A stretch of 64,000 nucleotides of DNA from Pseudomonadota bacterium (GTDB lineage: Bacteria > Pseudomonadota > Alphaproteobacteria > Sphingomonadales > Sphingomonadaceae): assembly GCA_029550345.1 (NCBI GenBank), contig JAKPHK010000063.1, positions 62,001 to 126,000 of the forward strand, read 5' to 3'. The position numbers were made by a program, and so were the translations under genes. Positions 1 to 8,084 of the stretch are shown one piece after another. How positions within the stretch are numbered: the stretch's first letter is position 1; each line of letters opens with the position of its first letter. The notes under the pieces were generated by a model that ran no database searches, had not been told where the DNA came from, and worked only from the letters and a program-made list of their open reading frames with translations.

Positions 1-1326
1 ACCGACGGTGATGCGCACCACCTCGGCCAGGTCAGTTTCGCCCGAATCGAGCTCCATCGCCCCGGAATCGAGCCGGGCCAGCCGCTCAAGTTCATCGAAC
101 GCAGACAGCATCCGCGCCGCATCACCCGCGATCCCCGCCGCAAGGGCGCGGTATTCATGCGGGGTCGGGCCATAGAGTTGCTGCTGGATCAGTTCGGCAT
201 AGCCCTGGATCGCGTTGACCGGGTTCTTCAGTTCATGAAGCATCTGCCGGATGCGGTCAGCCTGGCTTTCGGTGACCGGAGGGACCAGCGGCTCCTGTTT
301 GGCCGGGCGGCGCATCCGTCCGCGATAGCCCAGAAACCGCCCGGTTGCGGGATCGAACCACGGTGCGGCATCAAGCTGCCAGGGGCCTGTAATGGCCTCT
401 GCCCCTTCAAGAGTGAGCGCCTGTGCCTTGAGTGGCTGATGGCGGCGCAGCAGGGTGGCAAATCCTGCCTCGCGCGCGGCGCTTTCGAGCCGCTGGCCCA
501 GCACCATCGGAGCCACCCCGGGATCGGCCCAGGTGATCCGGCCTTCGGCATCGGTTGCGAAATCAAAGGCGCGGACATCGGCCGGAACGTCAAGAACGTG
601 CTCTTCACCCAGCGGCAGGCGGGGCGAATCGTTGGCGGGCACCTGATCGATCACCTGGCGGCCACGGCGATAGGCCTCGATCCGCTTCACAATCGCACCG
701 ATCCCGCTTTCGCCGGAAACGGGTTGGGCTGGAAGGATGGTGACGGGCTCGGCCGCGTTCTCGGGTTCTGGGACCGGCAGGGCCACGGGTTCGTCCGCTG
801 TGGCGGCTGGGGCCGCGCCCTCAGCCTCACGCTCAACCTCAACCGCATTGCTTTCTGGCTCAACGGCAGTTTGCACTTCGGCCTGAACCGGCGGCAGGCC
901 GCGGTCATTGACGCCGAGGCGGGAAAGCAGCGCGCCCAGTTCGGGCGGCAGATTGCGGCGTTCACGCAGATAGGCGCGCGATGCGGGCGGAAGTGCGGGG
1001 ATCAGATCAAGCCACTGGTCACTGCTCAGATCGGCAGCGCGCAGGGCAGCAGCGGCAATCGCGGGTTCGCCGCCGGTCAGCGCTGCCACCAGCCTCGGCG
1101 AACGCAGCCGCAGGCCGGCATCGGCGATCATCGCTGCGCGCTCCTGCGCCGGAATCTTGCCGGAAAGCTCGCCCAGCCGGTTAAAGGCGGCGTCGATCTG
1201 TTCGCCGTGGGCATCGACGGGAATGGTGCCGAGCAGGTCCAGCAATTGCCGGAACTGGATGCGCATGACCGCCCCGCTGCTCGCGCGCAGGCGCAGCACG
1301 GTTCCAAGGCGGTCGTCAAAATGCAT
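1..1326 (-). CDS. Sensor histidine kinase, cytosolic, truncated at the window edge
   Basis: The minus frame reads 442 codons from ATG at 1326 to the window start without a stop, so the C-terminal ATPase domain lies outside. No membrane segment is visible. The N-terminal part is a helical region of about 150 residues. An acidic, Pro/Ala-rich linker follows (about 150-210), then a PAS-like stretch (about 240-340). The phosphoacceptor H box, MLHELKNPVNAIQGY, carries His364. The LDSGAMEL stretch after it is typical of the second dimerisation helix. A start further upstream in the same frame is possible. The partner regulator is not in view; the only neighbour is a divergently transcribed Lrp-type gene. 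Kinase identity is clear, but the signal is unknown. Confidence 0.8.
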   Translation of the reverse strand, partial: MHFDDRLGTVLRLRASSGAVMRIQFRQLLDLLGTIPVDAHGEQIDAAFNRLGELSGKIPAQERAAMIADAGLRLRSPRLVAALTGGEPAIAAAALRAADLSSDQWLDLIPALPPASRAYLRERRNLPPELGALLSRLGVNDRGLPPVQAEVQTAVEPESNAVEVEREAEGAAPAATADEPVALPVPEPENAAEPVTILPAQPVSGESGIGAIVKRIEAYRRGRQVIDQVPANDSPRLPLGEEHVLDVPADVRAFDFATDAEGRITWADPGVAPMVLGQRLESAAREAGFATLLRRHQPLKAQALTLEGAEAITGPWQLDAAPWFDPATGRFLGYRGRMRRPAKQEPLVPPVTESQADRIRQMLHELKNPVNAIQGYAELIQQQLYGPTPHEYRALAAGIAGDAARMLSAFDELERLARLDSGAMELDSGETDLAEVVRITVG

Positions 1327-1544
1327 GGTCACCCCACTATGGCAGGCGCAGCGCGCGTGCGAGGCGGTTTACCAGACTTGTCCCCAGCCGGAATGCGATG
1401 CGATTGGTGCGTTGCAAAGCGGGACAGTTGCGGTATGAAACAATAATATTAGCGCGGGGGGATATCCTTTGCGGCAAAAATTGCCCAAACTGGCGGGCAG
1501 TCTGGGGCAATCAACGCCTGCCATCGGCGCGAAGGGGTAAATGC

Positions 1545-2009
1545 ATGGCCAATCTCGATTCGATCGACCGCCGTTTGCTGGCCGAGCTTCAGGATGAGGG
1601 ACGGGTCACCAATGTCGAGCTGGCGCAGCGCGTTGGGCTGACCGCGCCGCCGTGCCTGCGCCGGGTTCGCAGTCTTGAGGAATCGGGCGTGATCCGCGGT
1701 TACCATGCCGATCTGGATGCTTCGAAGCTGGGCTTCGCAATCACCGTTTTCGCCATGGTCAGCCTGAAGAGCCAGGCCGAAGATTCGCTCCGTCAATTCG
1801 AAGAGGCGATGCGCGATCTGCCCGAAGTGCGCGAATGCCATATGCTCAACGGTGAGATCGACTTCATCCTGAAAATCGTCAGCAAGGATTTGCAGAGCTT
1901 TCAGGAACTGCTGACCAGCAAACTGACGCCCGCGCCCAATGTGGCCAGCGTGAAAACCAGCCTGACGATTCGCACCGCGAAGCAACTGCCGGGCGTGCCG
2001 CTGGAGTAG
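1545..2009 (+). CDS. Lrp/AsnC family transcriptional regulator
   Basis: This 154-residue protein has the full Lrp/AsnC architecture. An N-terminal winged HTH begins at MANLDSIDRRLLAELQDEGR and is followed by the recognition-helix region TAPPCLRRVRSLEESGVIRGY. A C-terminal RAM (ligand-binding) domain spans about residues 70-145 and includes the HMLNGEIDFILKIV strand. The ATG at 1545 is chosen because GAAGGGG precedes it and because family members begin at this point; the open frame extends further upstream without homology. Lrp proteins bind DNA as octamers and respond to amino acids. The effector and targets cannot be read from the sequence. The histidine kinase gene is divergent from it. Confidence 0.93.
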   Translation: MANLDSIDRRLLAELQDEGRVTNVELAQRVGLTAPPCLRRVRSLEESGVIRGYHADLDASKLGFAITVFAMVSLKSQAEDSLRQFEEAMRDLPEVRECHMLNGEIDFILKIVSKDLQSFQELLTSKLTPAPNVASVKTSLTIRTAKQLPGVPLE

Positions 2010-2123
2010 GGGATGACAAAGGCTCGACGTGCGTGATGATCGGCGTCGGTGGCCTGGTTCTTTGATGTACAGGTAAACGTTGTTTGTGGCACTGCGTCAG
2101 CAAGAGCCATTGGCGTAACCAGT

Positions 2124-2186
2124 CCTCTCCTTTTTCACGAAGTGCAAAAGGGGAGGTGGCGCGGCCGAAGGCCGTGACGGAGGGGT
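2124..2186 (+). repeat. REP-like palindromic arm, left of the DUF559 gene
   Basis: This 63-bp arm folds into two hairpins. One pairs CCTCTCCTTTT with AAAAGGGGAGG. The second is a short GGCC-GAA-GGCC stem. It ends two bases before the DUF559 start codon. Its reverse complement recurs at 2545-2607. The second stem differs between the arms (GGCC/GGCC here, AGCCC/GGGCT there) while pairing is kept, which argues for selection on structure. Confidence 0.85.
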
Positions 2187-2188
2187 AG

Positions 2189-2542
2189 TTGCCACGCAAG
2201 CGCCGCAGCGGTGACGTTTCGAAGGCGCGCCAATTGCGTCAGCAAATGTCGTTTCCCGAAGTGTTGCTGTGGAATCTGCTTCGCAAATCGCCTGATGGCG
2301 TTCATTTCCGGCGCCAACAACCGGTCGGCAAGTACGTCCTCGATTTCTATTGTGCCAAAGCAAGAGTTGGAATCGAGATCGACGGCATGGCTCACGACAT
2401 GGGAGATCGGCCGTTCCTGGACGCCGGGCGCGAAGACTGGCTGCGTAATGAGGGCGTGGATGTGCTGCGCATCCCGGCTACAGACGTTCTCAGCTCACCT
2501 GAAGATGTCGCCGAAGCCATCGTGCGTTATTGTCGGCGTTGA
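2189..2542 (+). CDS. DUF559 domain protein, PD-(D/E)XK nuclease-like
   Basis: This is a 117-residue single-domain protein of the DUF559 family, related in fold to Vsr and restriction-type endonucleases. The N-terminal stretch ARQLRQQMSFPEVLLWNLLR is the family signature. The core reads FRRQQPVGKYVLDFYC followed by VGIEIDG, giving candidate metal ligands Asp52, Glu63 and Asp65. The best start is the TTG at 2189, because homology begins at once; an internal ATG at 2246 would remove the signature. The gene fills the space between two inverted REP-like arms almost exactly, with 2 bp before the start and 2 bp after the stop. That suggests gene and repeats form one unit. Cellular function is unknown. 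Confidence 0.88.
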   Translation: MPRKRRSGDVSKARQLRQQMSFPEVLLWNLLRKSPDGVHFRRQQPVGKYVLDFYCAKARVGIEIDGMAHDMGDRPFLDAGREDWLRNEGVDVLRIPATDVLSSPEDVAEAIVRYCRR

Positions 2543-2544
2543 AG

Positions 2545-2607
2545 ACCCCTCCGTCAGCCCTGCGGGCTGCCACCTCCCCTTTTGCGCTTCGCGAAAAAGG
2601 AGAGGGT
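2545..2607 (-). repeat. REP-like palindromic arm, right of the DUF559 gene
   Basis: This is the inverted partner of the arm at 2124-2186. Read on the minus strand it has the same order: CCTCTCCTTTTT, short loop, CAAAAGGGGAGG, second hairpin AGCCC-TGC-GGGCT, then the GACGGAGGGG end. It starts three bases after the DUF559 stop. It also lies between two convergent genes (DUF559 and accC), so it could act as a bidirectional terminator. Confidence 0.85.
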
Positions 2608-2616
2608 CTTTGCTGC

Positions 2617-3966
2617 TCAGGCGCTTCGTTCAGCCAGCCATTCCTCCAGCCACTTGATCGTGTAATCGCCGTGGATGAAGTCTGGTTCGCTCATCAAGGT
2701 CTGATGCAGTGGAATTGAGGTCTTGACGCCGCTGATCACCATTTCTTCCAGCGCACGCTTCAGGCGCATGATGCAGCCTTCACGGGTGCGGCCCGAGACG
2801 ATCAGCTTGGCGATCATTGAATCGTAATAGGGCGGGATCTTGTATCCGGCATAAAGCCCCGAATCGACGCGGACATTCATCCCGCCGGCGGGGTGATAAC
2901 CGCTGACCAGTCCGGGTGAAGGGGTGAATGTCCAGGGATCTTCCGCGTTGATCCGGCATTCGATCGCGTGGCCTTTGAACTCGATGTCTTCCTGCGCCAC
3001 CGACAGCGGCTTGCCATCGGCGATGCGGATCTGTTCGCGCACGAGGTCCATGCCCGTGATCGCTTCGGTCACGGGATGTTCAACCTGCAGGCGGGTGTTC
3101 ATTTCGATGAAATAGAACTCGCCGTTCTCCCACAGGAACTCGATCGTGCCTGCGCCGCGATAGCCCATGTCGGCCATGGCCTTGGCCACAATCCCGCCCA
3201 TCCGGTCCCGCTCTTCGGGGCTGATGACCGGGGAGGGGGCCTCTTCCAGCACCTTCTGGTGACGGCGCTGGAGCGAGCAATCGCGCTCACCCAGGTGAAT
3301 CGCATTGCCGTTCCCGTCACCGAATACCTGGAATTCGATATGGCGCGGATTGCCGAGGTACTTCTCGATATAGACGGTCGCGTCGCCGAACGCGGCCTTG
3401 GCCTCGCTGCCGGCCTGGGCGATCAGCGTTTCCAGCTCGTCCGGGCCGGTGCAGACCTTCATGCCGCGTCCGCCGCCGCCCGAGGCGGCCTTGATGATTA
3501 CCGGATAGCCGGCGGCTTCGGCAATGGCGCGGGCTTCGGCCACGTCGCTCACCGCGCCGTCCGATCCGGGGACCAGCGGCAGGCCCAGCGCACCGGCGGT
3601 GCGCTTGGCCTCGATCTTGTCACCCATGGTGCGGATATGTTCGGGCTTGGGGCCGATCCAGGTGATCCCGTGGCTTTCGACGATCTCTGCGAACTGGGCG
3701 TTTTCGGACAGGAAGCCGTAGCCCGGGTGAATCGCGTCAGCCTGGGTGATCTCCGCCGCCGAAATGATCGCCGCGACGTTGAGGTAGCTGTCCTTTGCGG
3801 CGGGCGGGCCGATGCAGACCGCGTGGTCCGCCAGCCGCACATGCATCGCATCGGCATCGGCGGTGGAATGCACCGCGACCGTTTCGATCCCCATTTCGTG
3901 AGCTGCGCGGTGAATGCGCAGCGCGATCTCGCCGCGGTTGGCGATCAGGATGCGGGAAATGCCCAT
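2617..3966 (-). CDS. accC: Acetyl-CoA carboxylase, biotin carboxylase subunit
   Basis: AccC uses ATP and bicarbonate to carboxylate the biotin on AccB, the first half-reaction of acetyl-CoA carboxylase in fatty acid synthesis. The protein has 449 residues, the normal length. It starts [18 protein letters not shown] and contains the ATP-grasp glycine loop [12 protein letters not shown] and the catalytic [16 protein letters not shown] segment. It lies 12 bp downstream of accB and behind aroQ, the usual alphaproteobacterial order, so the three probably share a transcript. Nothing is unusual in the protein itself. Confidence 0.97.
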   Translation of the reverse strand: MGISRILIANRGEIALRIHRAAHEMGIETVAVHSTADADAMHVRLADHAVCIGPPAAKDSYLNVAAIISAAEITQADAIHPGYGFLSENAQFAEIVESHGITWIGPKPEHIRTMGDKIEAKRTAGALGLPLVPGSDGAVSDVAEARAIAEAAGYPVIIKAASGGGGRGMKVCTGPDELETLIAQAGSEAKAAFGDATVYIEKYLGNPRHIEFQVFGDGNGNAIHLGERDCSLQRRHQKVLEEAPSPVISPEERDRMGGIVAKAMADMGYRGAGTIEFLWENGEFYFIEMNTRLQVEHPVTEAITGMDLVREQIRIADGKPLSVAQEDIEFKGHAIECRINAEDPWTFTPSPGLVSGYHPAGGMNVRVDSGLYAGYKIPPYYDSMIAKLIVSGRTREGCIMRLKRALEEMVISGVKTSIPLHQTLMSEPDFIHGDYTIKWLEEWLAERSA

Positions 3967-3978
3967 TGCTGCGCGGCC

Positions 3979-4470
3979 CTAGGCGATCACGACCAGCGGC
4001 TGATCGAATTCGACCGGCTGCGCGTTTTCAACCAGGATCGCGGTGATCGTACCGGCCTTGTCGGCGGTGATCGGATTCATCACCTTCATCGCTTCGATGA
4101 TCAGCAGCGTATCGCCAGCCTTGACCTGCTGGCCGACCGCGATGAACGAGGCCGCACCCGGTTCGGGCGAGAGATAGGCCGTGCCGACCATCGGCGACTT
4201 GAGGGCATTGGCATCCACCGCCGGAGCGGCGGCCGGTTCGGCGGCTGCGGGCAGCGGCATGGCCGGCGCTGCGGCAGGCATTGCAACCGGCGCGGCGGCG
4301 TGGACGACCGCCCCCGCGGTCATCTGGCGGGCTACCTTGATCTTGCGATCGCCGTCTTCCACCTCGATTTCGCTGAGGCCGGTTTCGGCCAGCAATTCCG
4401 CCAGTTCGCGGACCAGCGCGCTATCGATGTTCATGCCGCCCGAGCGGCTGGAACCCTTGGTTTCGCTCAT
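3979..4470 (-). CDS. accB: Acetyl-CoA carboxylase, biotin carboxyl carrier protein
   Basis: AccB carries the biotin that AccC carboxylates and that the AccAD transferase uses. The protein is 163 residues. An N-terminal region ([35 protein letters not shown]) is followed by a mobile Ala/Pro-rich linker at about residues 65-85 and a C-terminal biotinyl domain. That domain holds the EAMKVMNPI motif, whose Lys is biotinylated. ATG at 4470 is chosen because AGAGAAGA precedes it; an internal ATG at 4434 would also encode a complete domain. It sits between aroQ and accC in the same direction. Confidence 0.96.
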   Translation of the reverse strand: MSETKGSSRSGGMNIDSALVRELAELLAETGLSEIEVEDGDRKIKVARQMTAGAVVHAAAPVAMPAAAPAMPLPAAAEPAAAPAVDANALKSPMVGTAYLSPEPGAASFIAVGQQVKAGDTLLIIEAMKVMNPITADKAGTITAILVENAQPVEFDQPLVVIA

Positions 4471-4543
4471 GAGATTGTCTTCTCTGACCCTATAGTCTGA
4501 AACAGACCATCGCCTATGCGGCGGCGCGGGCGCAGAGGCAAGT

Positions 4544-4978
4544 CTAAAGCGCGGCGGCGCGTTGCAGCGCGACTTCGTAGCTTTTGGCGCCAAGCCCTTT
4601 GACGCAATCGACCGCCGCCATGCCGATATAAGAGAGATGGCGGAACGGCTCACGGGTTTCGGGATCGGAGAGATGGACCTCGATCACCTTGATCTGGGTC
4701 GCCTTGATCGCATCGAGCAGCGCGATCGAGGTGTGGGTATAGGCGCCGGCGTTGAGCAGCACCGCGTGAACCTGCCCGCGCGCTTCGTGCAGCCAGTCAA
4801 CCAGTTGACCTTCATGGTTCGATTGGCGGCATTCCACGTCCAGCCCGAGGCCCTTGCCCTGCTCGATCAGCCGGGCCTCGATCTGTGCCAGGGTCTCAGA
4901 ACCATAGATTTCCGGCTCACGCGTGCCCAGCAGGTTCAGGTTGGGCCCGTTCAGGACAAGGACTTTTCTGGCTGACAC
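4544..4978 (-). CDS. aroQ: 3-dehydroquinate dehydratase, type II
   Basis: AroQ dehydrates 3-dehydroquinate to 3-dehydroshikimate in the shikimate pathway. The type II signature [21 protein letters not shown] sits at the N-terminus, and [16 protein letters not shown] and the catalytic-region [13 protein letters not shown] follow. The start is a GTG. The one at 4978 gives 144 residues, normal for the family, and has GGTGGAG at good spacing. A GTG at 5002 would add eight residues but has its purine-rich sequence too close. The gene leads the aroQ-accB-accC cluster, with 73 bp before accB. Confidence 0.95.
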   Translation of the reverse strand: MSARKVLVLNGPNLNLLGTREPEIYGSETLAQIEARLIEQGKGLGLDVECRQSNHEGQLVDWLHEARGQVHAVLLNAGAYTHTSIALLDAIKATQIKVIEVHLSDPETREPFRHLSYIGMAAVDCVKGLGAKSYEVALQRAAAL

Positions 4979-5042
4979 GGACTGGCTCCACCAATGCTGC
5001 ACCCCCTCCCTGACTCACGCGGGGCGGGCTGGCAAGGCCGGT

Positions 5043-5369
5043 TCAGCCGTTCTGCTTGTTTTCACCGTCACCGTGGGTCTGGTCGGTGGGATTGGTATCC
5101 TCGGTGAGGTCGGCATCGGCCGCGTCCTCTGTGGCATCGGGATCAGCCTCGATCACGGTCGGCTGGTTCAGCTTCTCGATCTTCGCGGCGGCGGCCTCTG
5201 CCCGCAAGGCGGCCTTTTCGGCGCGTTCGGCGGCGGCGTTGATCTGGGCGACCTTTTCCGCGGCCGACGTGTCGCGGCCCGAGCAGCCGCCAAGCAGCAG
5301 CGCGCTTCCCAACAGAAGCGATGCCGCGATGGGTCCGGCCCTGACAATCAGGCGATGCGATCGGTTCAC
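5043..5369 (-). CDS. Small alanine-rich lipoprotein
   Basis: From GTG at 5369 (GGGAG upstream) the protein has 108 residues. Its N-terminus is a lipoprotein signal: VNRSHR, then a hydrophobic core and lipobox LLLGGC with the lipidated Cys about 24 residues in. The mature part begins with an Ala/Glu/Lys-rich, probably coiled-coil stretch (AEKVAQINAAAERAEKAALR). It ends in a very acidic, low-complexity tail rich in Asp, Thr and Glu. I recognise no named family. An envelope location is likely; the function is unknown. The longer upstream reading in the same frame lacks a signal-peptide context and is rejected. Confidence 0.75.
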   Translation of the reverse strand: MNRSHRLIVRAGPIAASLLLGSALLLGGCSGRDTSAAEKVAQINAAAERAEKAALRAEAAAAKIEKLNQPTVIEADPDATEDAADADLTEDTNPTDQTHGDGENKQNG

Positions 5370-5463
5370 GTGATACTCCCGAAGGCAGCGTGGCTGCCCG
5401 TTCGGATTGATCCATAGCGCAGAAAGATTACCCGAAACTAACCAAGACCGGACCGGGGGCGTG

Positions 5464-5877
5464 CTATTTGTCGCTGCCGGTGATCTTGCCCCATTGGCGC
5501 GCCGCCGTGTAGCCGAGGTAGCCGGTTCCGAACAGCGCATAGAGCGGTTCGGGCAGGCCGGAGAGATAGGCGTTCATTCCTTCGGCAATGTCGCGCGCCT
5601 TGGCGGGGCTGAAGGCGGACAGCAGCCCCATCGGCACCGCCCACAACAGCAGGATGTAGATGACATAGAGAAAGCTCGGGCGGGCACGGCTGGTCCAGGG
5701 ATCGTGCGAGTTCGCTTCTGCGACGATGGCGGATAGCCGGGCGTTGATTTCGGCCAGATCCTGCGAACCCTGCATTTGCAGCAGCTCCAGCTTGGCCTTG
5801 TCGCGCGCGGCCTTGTCGGGAATGACCTTGTCGATCAGCGCGGTGATGGGGCCGATCAGGGCTTCGATAAGTGCCAT
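5464..5877 (-). CDS. Holin of the 3TM family (gene-transfer-agent release type)
   Basis: This 137-residue protein matches the 3TM holin family associated with release of gene transfer agents. It starts MALIEALIGPITALIDKVIP, has a charged helical stretch, then the family motif DPWTSRARPSFLYVIYILLLW. Hydrophobic segments lie at about 66-87 and 108-123, the second in LYALFGTGYLGYTAARQWGK. ATG at 5877 has a good AAGGAGC site. Holins permeabilise the inner membrane so that an endolysin can reach peptidoglycan. No phage or GTA structural genes and no endolysin are in the window, so this is an isolated lysis gene, as in GTA systems with dispersed loci. A palindrome at 5916-5928 lies in its promoter region. 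Confidence 0.85.
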   Translation of the reverse strand: MALIEALIGPITALIDKVIPDKAARDKAKLELLQMQGSQDLAEINARLSAIVAEANSHDPWTSRARPSFLYVIYILLLWAVPMGLLSAFSPAKARDIAEGMNAYLSGLPEPLYALFGTGYLGYTAARQWGKITGSDK

Positions 5878-5915
5878 GGAATGCTCCTTGAGGCGGGGAG
5901 GGGAGCAGTTCACAT

Positions 5916-5928
5916 AACCAAATTGGTT
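5916..5928. promoter_or_regulatory. 13-bp palindrome, putative XRE-repressor operator before the holin
   Basis: AACCA-AAT-TGGTT is a perfect 5+3+5 palindrome 38 bp upstream of the holin start. On the holin strand it reads AACCAATTTGGTTAT, and the XRE promoter has AACCAATATGGTTAT at 17887-17899, one base different over 15. Both sites also have a TGTAGGAAA motif nearby. I infer a shared operator. Confidence 0.65.
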
Positions 5929-5993
5929 CGTGTAGGAAAATTCGGCCCAGCAAAAGGGGCGCGCGCGGCCATTTAAGATGCTAGGGTGCGCGC

Positions 5994-6980
5994 ATGGCTC
6001 ATCGACATTCCAGTTTACTCGAAGGAATCAACGTCCCGGTTCTGCTGATCGAAGACGGCACCATCGGCTATGCCAATGCCGCGGCCCACAATCTGCTGGG
6101 GGCGCATATCGATGGCCAGGACCTGCGCATCGCGATCCGTCAGCCCGATGCGCTCGACTTGATTCTGCGCAGCCATGGCGGAGAGGCGGTGATCGGCGGG
6201 ATCGGTGCACAGGGCAGCCAGTGGAAGCTCTCGTGCCGGGTGCTGGCCGATGGGTTGCGGCTCGTCACGCTTGAGGATCTTTCGGTGCGGGTCAGCGTGG
6301 CGCGGGCCCATGCCGATTTCGTCGCCAACGCCAGCCACGAGCTGCGCACGCCTTTGGCCGCGATTCTGGGCTATGTTGAAACGCTTGAGGACTCGAAGGC
6401 TGGTGGCGATGAAGCGACTCGCCTGCGGTTCCTCGGCATCATCCGGCATGAGGCCCAGCGAATGCAGGCGCTGGTCGAAGACCTGATGAGCCTTTCGCGG
6501 ATCGAGGCGATCAAGCACGATGCGCCGACCGATCCCGTCGATATGGTCGCGCTGGCCCGAGAATGCGCCGGTGAAGTGAAGCGGCGCGGAGAGGTGGTGG
6601 TTGAGGCCAACGTTGCCGAGGCGGTCGTTTCCGGGGATCGCGGCCAGCTGGCCCAGGTTCTGCGCAACCTGGTCGATAATGCACTCAAATACGGAAAGCC
6701 CGACGCGGCGGTTACGGTAACCCTTGAAGCAACGCCGACGGGCCGACTGGCCTTGACGGTCAGGGATCAGGGCGAGGGCATTGATCCCGAGCATCTGCCG
6801 CGCCTGACCGAACGGTTTTATCGCGCCGATACCAGCCATAGCCGAGCCAGCGGGGGGACCGGTCTGGGCCTTTCGATCGTAAAGCACGTGGTTGAGCGGC
6901 ATCGCGGCCGGTTCGATATTTCAAGCCGGAAAGGCGTTGGTACCACGGCTTCCATCATCCTGCCGTTGGCGGGGCGCTGA
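5994..6980 (+). CDS. phoR: Phosphate regulon sensor histidine kinase
   Basis: PhoR phosphorylates PhoB under phosphate limitation. This protein has 328 residues. A PAS-like N-terminus (about 10-100, beginning INVPVLLIEDGTIGYANAAAHNLLG) is followed by the H box DFVANASHELRTPLAAILGY with His115. The ATPase domain has the N box NLVDNALKYG, DQGEGIDPEHLPRLTERFYR and GGTGLGLSIVKHVVERH. There is no obvious membrane segment, unlike E. coli PhoR. Identity rests on the kinase sequence and its position ahead of pstS-pstCAB-phoU-phoB. The ATG at 5994 is the first plausible start. Confidence 0.9.
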   Translation: MAHRHSSLLEGINVPVLLIEDGTIGYANAAAHNLLGAHIDGQDLRIAIRQPDALDLILRSHGGEAVIGGIGAQGSQWKLSCRVLADGLRLVTLEDLSVRVSVARAHADFVANASHELRTPLAAILGYVETLEDSKAGGDEATRLRFLGIIRHEAQRMQALVEDLMSLSRIEAIKHDAPTDPVDMVALARECAGEVKRRGEVVVEANVAEAVVSGDRGQLAQVLRNLVDNALKYGKPDAAVTVTLEATPTGRLALTVRDQGEGIDPEHLPRLTERFYRADTSHSRASGGTGLGLSIVKHVVERHRGRFDISSRKGVGTTASIILPLAGR

Positions 6981-7009
6981 TTGTCACACAAGTGTCATTA
7001 AACTGACCT
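6981..7009 (+). promoter_or_regulatory. Pho box upstream of pstS
   Basis: Three direct repeats in 11-bp phase directly follow the phoR stop: TTGTCAC, GTGTCAT and CTGACCT, separated by ACAA and TAAA. This matches the PhoB-binding pattern (CTGTCAT repeats with 4-bp AT-rich spacers). It lies 33 bp before the pstS start, so PhoB probably activates pstS and the genes behind it. Confidence 0.8.
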
Positions 7010-7041
7010 AGTGGGCAGGCAACAATTTCATCGAGGTTGCC

Positions 7042-8076
7042 ATGACCACCTTCAAGACCTTTTCATTCGTTGCGATTTCCTCTTTCGCTCTTGCCGCCTG
7101 CGGTGGCGGCAGCAACGCAAGCCGCGATGCGGCCTGGGCGGTTGGGTCGTCCACAATCTATCCGTTTGCCTCTGCCGTGGCAGAGGAAGTCGCCAAGGGC
7201 GGCGTAAAGGCGCCGAAGGTTGAACAGAATGGCTCTGGCGCGGGGATCAAGCTGTTCTGCGCCGGGGTTGGTGCGGCTCATCCCGATATTGCCAACGCAT
7301 CGCGCCGGATCAAGAAGTCCGAATACGAAGATTGCCAGAAGAACGGCGTCAAAGACATTGCCGAGATCCAGGTTGGGCTGGACGGGATCGCCTTTGCCGA
7401 ATCGAAGAAGGGTCCCGGCATCGCGCTGAAGCCGGTGGACATCTACAAGGCGCTGGCCGCCAACCCGTTCGGCAAGCCGAACACCGCGAAGACCTGGAAA
7501 GACGTCAACCCGGCGCTCCCGGCCCTGCCGATCCTGGTCTATGGTCCGCCGACCACCAGCGGCACCCGCGATGCCCTGGCCGAGCTGATCCTTGCCAAGG
7601 GCTGTGACAGCGATCCGGCGATGAAGGAGCTCAAGAAGAGCGACGAAGCCGCGCACAAGAAGATCTGCACCGAAGTGCGTGAGGACGGCGCCTTTGTCGA
7701 CTCGGGTGAAGAAGACAACCTGATTGTCCAGAAGCTGGCCGAAAATCCCAATGCGATTGGTGTGTTCGGCTATTCCTTCCTTGAAGAAAACCAGGACAAG
7801 CTGAAGGGCATCACCATCGACGGGATCGAGCCGACCTATGCCTCGATTTCGGACTTCAGCTATCCCGGTGCGCGGCCGCTCTACATCTACGTCAAGATTG
7901 CGCACCTAAACGCGGTGCCGGGCCTCAAGGATTTCGTTGCCGCCTGGGCCAAGGTCTGGGGTGTTGACCAGCTGCTCAGCAAAAAGGGCATGGTGATCTC
8001 TCCCGACGACGTCCGGACCAAGAATGCTGCGATCGCCGCCAATCCGGTGGCGATGGATGCCTCGAGCCTGAAGTAG
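7042..8076 (+). CDS. pstS: Phosphate ABC transporter, substrate-binding protein
   Basis: PstS binds periplasmic phosphate and delivers it to PstCAB. The protein has 344 residues and a lipoprotein-type signal (FALAAC, Cys about residue 20), so it is probably membrane-anchored. The mature start VGSSTIYPFASAVAEEV and NGSGAGIKLFCAG form the phosphate-binding loops. YGPPTTSGTRDALAELIL is the third conserved loop. ATG at 7042 follows GAGG. It sits behind a Pho box. The permease genes follow after a 276-bp gap that is almost entirely an inverted-repeat element, so pstS may be expressed partly independently of pstCAB. Confidence 0.96.
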   Translation: MTTFKTFSFVAISSFALAACGGGSNASRDAAWAVGSSTIYPFASAVAEEVAKGGVKAPKVEQNGSGAGIKLFCAGVGAAHPDIANASRRIKKSEYEDCQKNGVKDIAEIQVGLDGIAFAESKKGPGIALKPVDIYKALAANPFGKPNTAKTWKDVNPALPALPILVYGPPTTSGTRDALAELILAKGCDSDPAMKELKKSDEAAHKKICTEVREDGAFVDSGEEDNLIVQKLAENPNAIGVFGYSFLEENQDKLKGITIDGIEPTYASISDFSYPGARPLYIYVKIAHLNAVPGLKDFVAAWAKVWGVDQLLSKKGMVISPDDVRTKNAAIAANPVAMDASSLK

Positions 8077-8084
8077 GACAGCCT

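Noticed and set aside
157..1446. Long plus-strand reading frame of 429 codons opposite the first kinase gene
   Set aside because: It is the antisense shadow of the minus-strand histidine kinase, has no recognisable domain, and its composition follows the opposite codons. The minus frame contains the intact H box.
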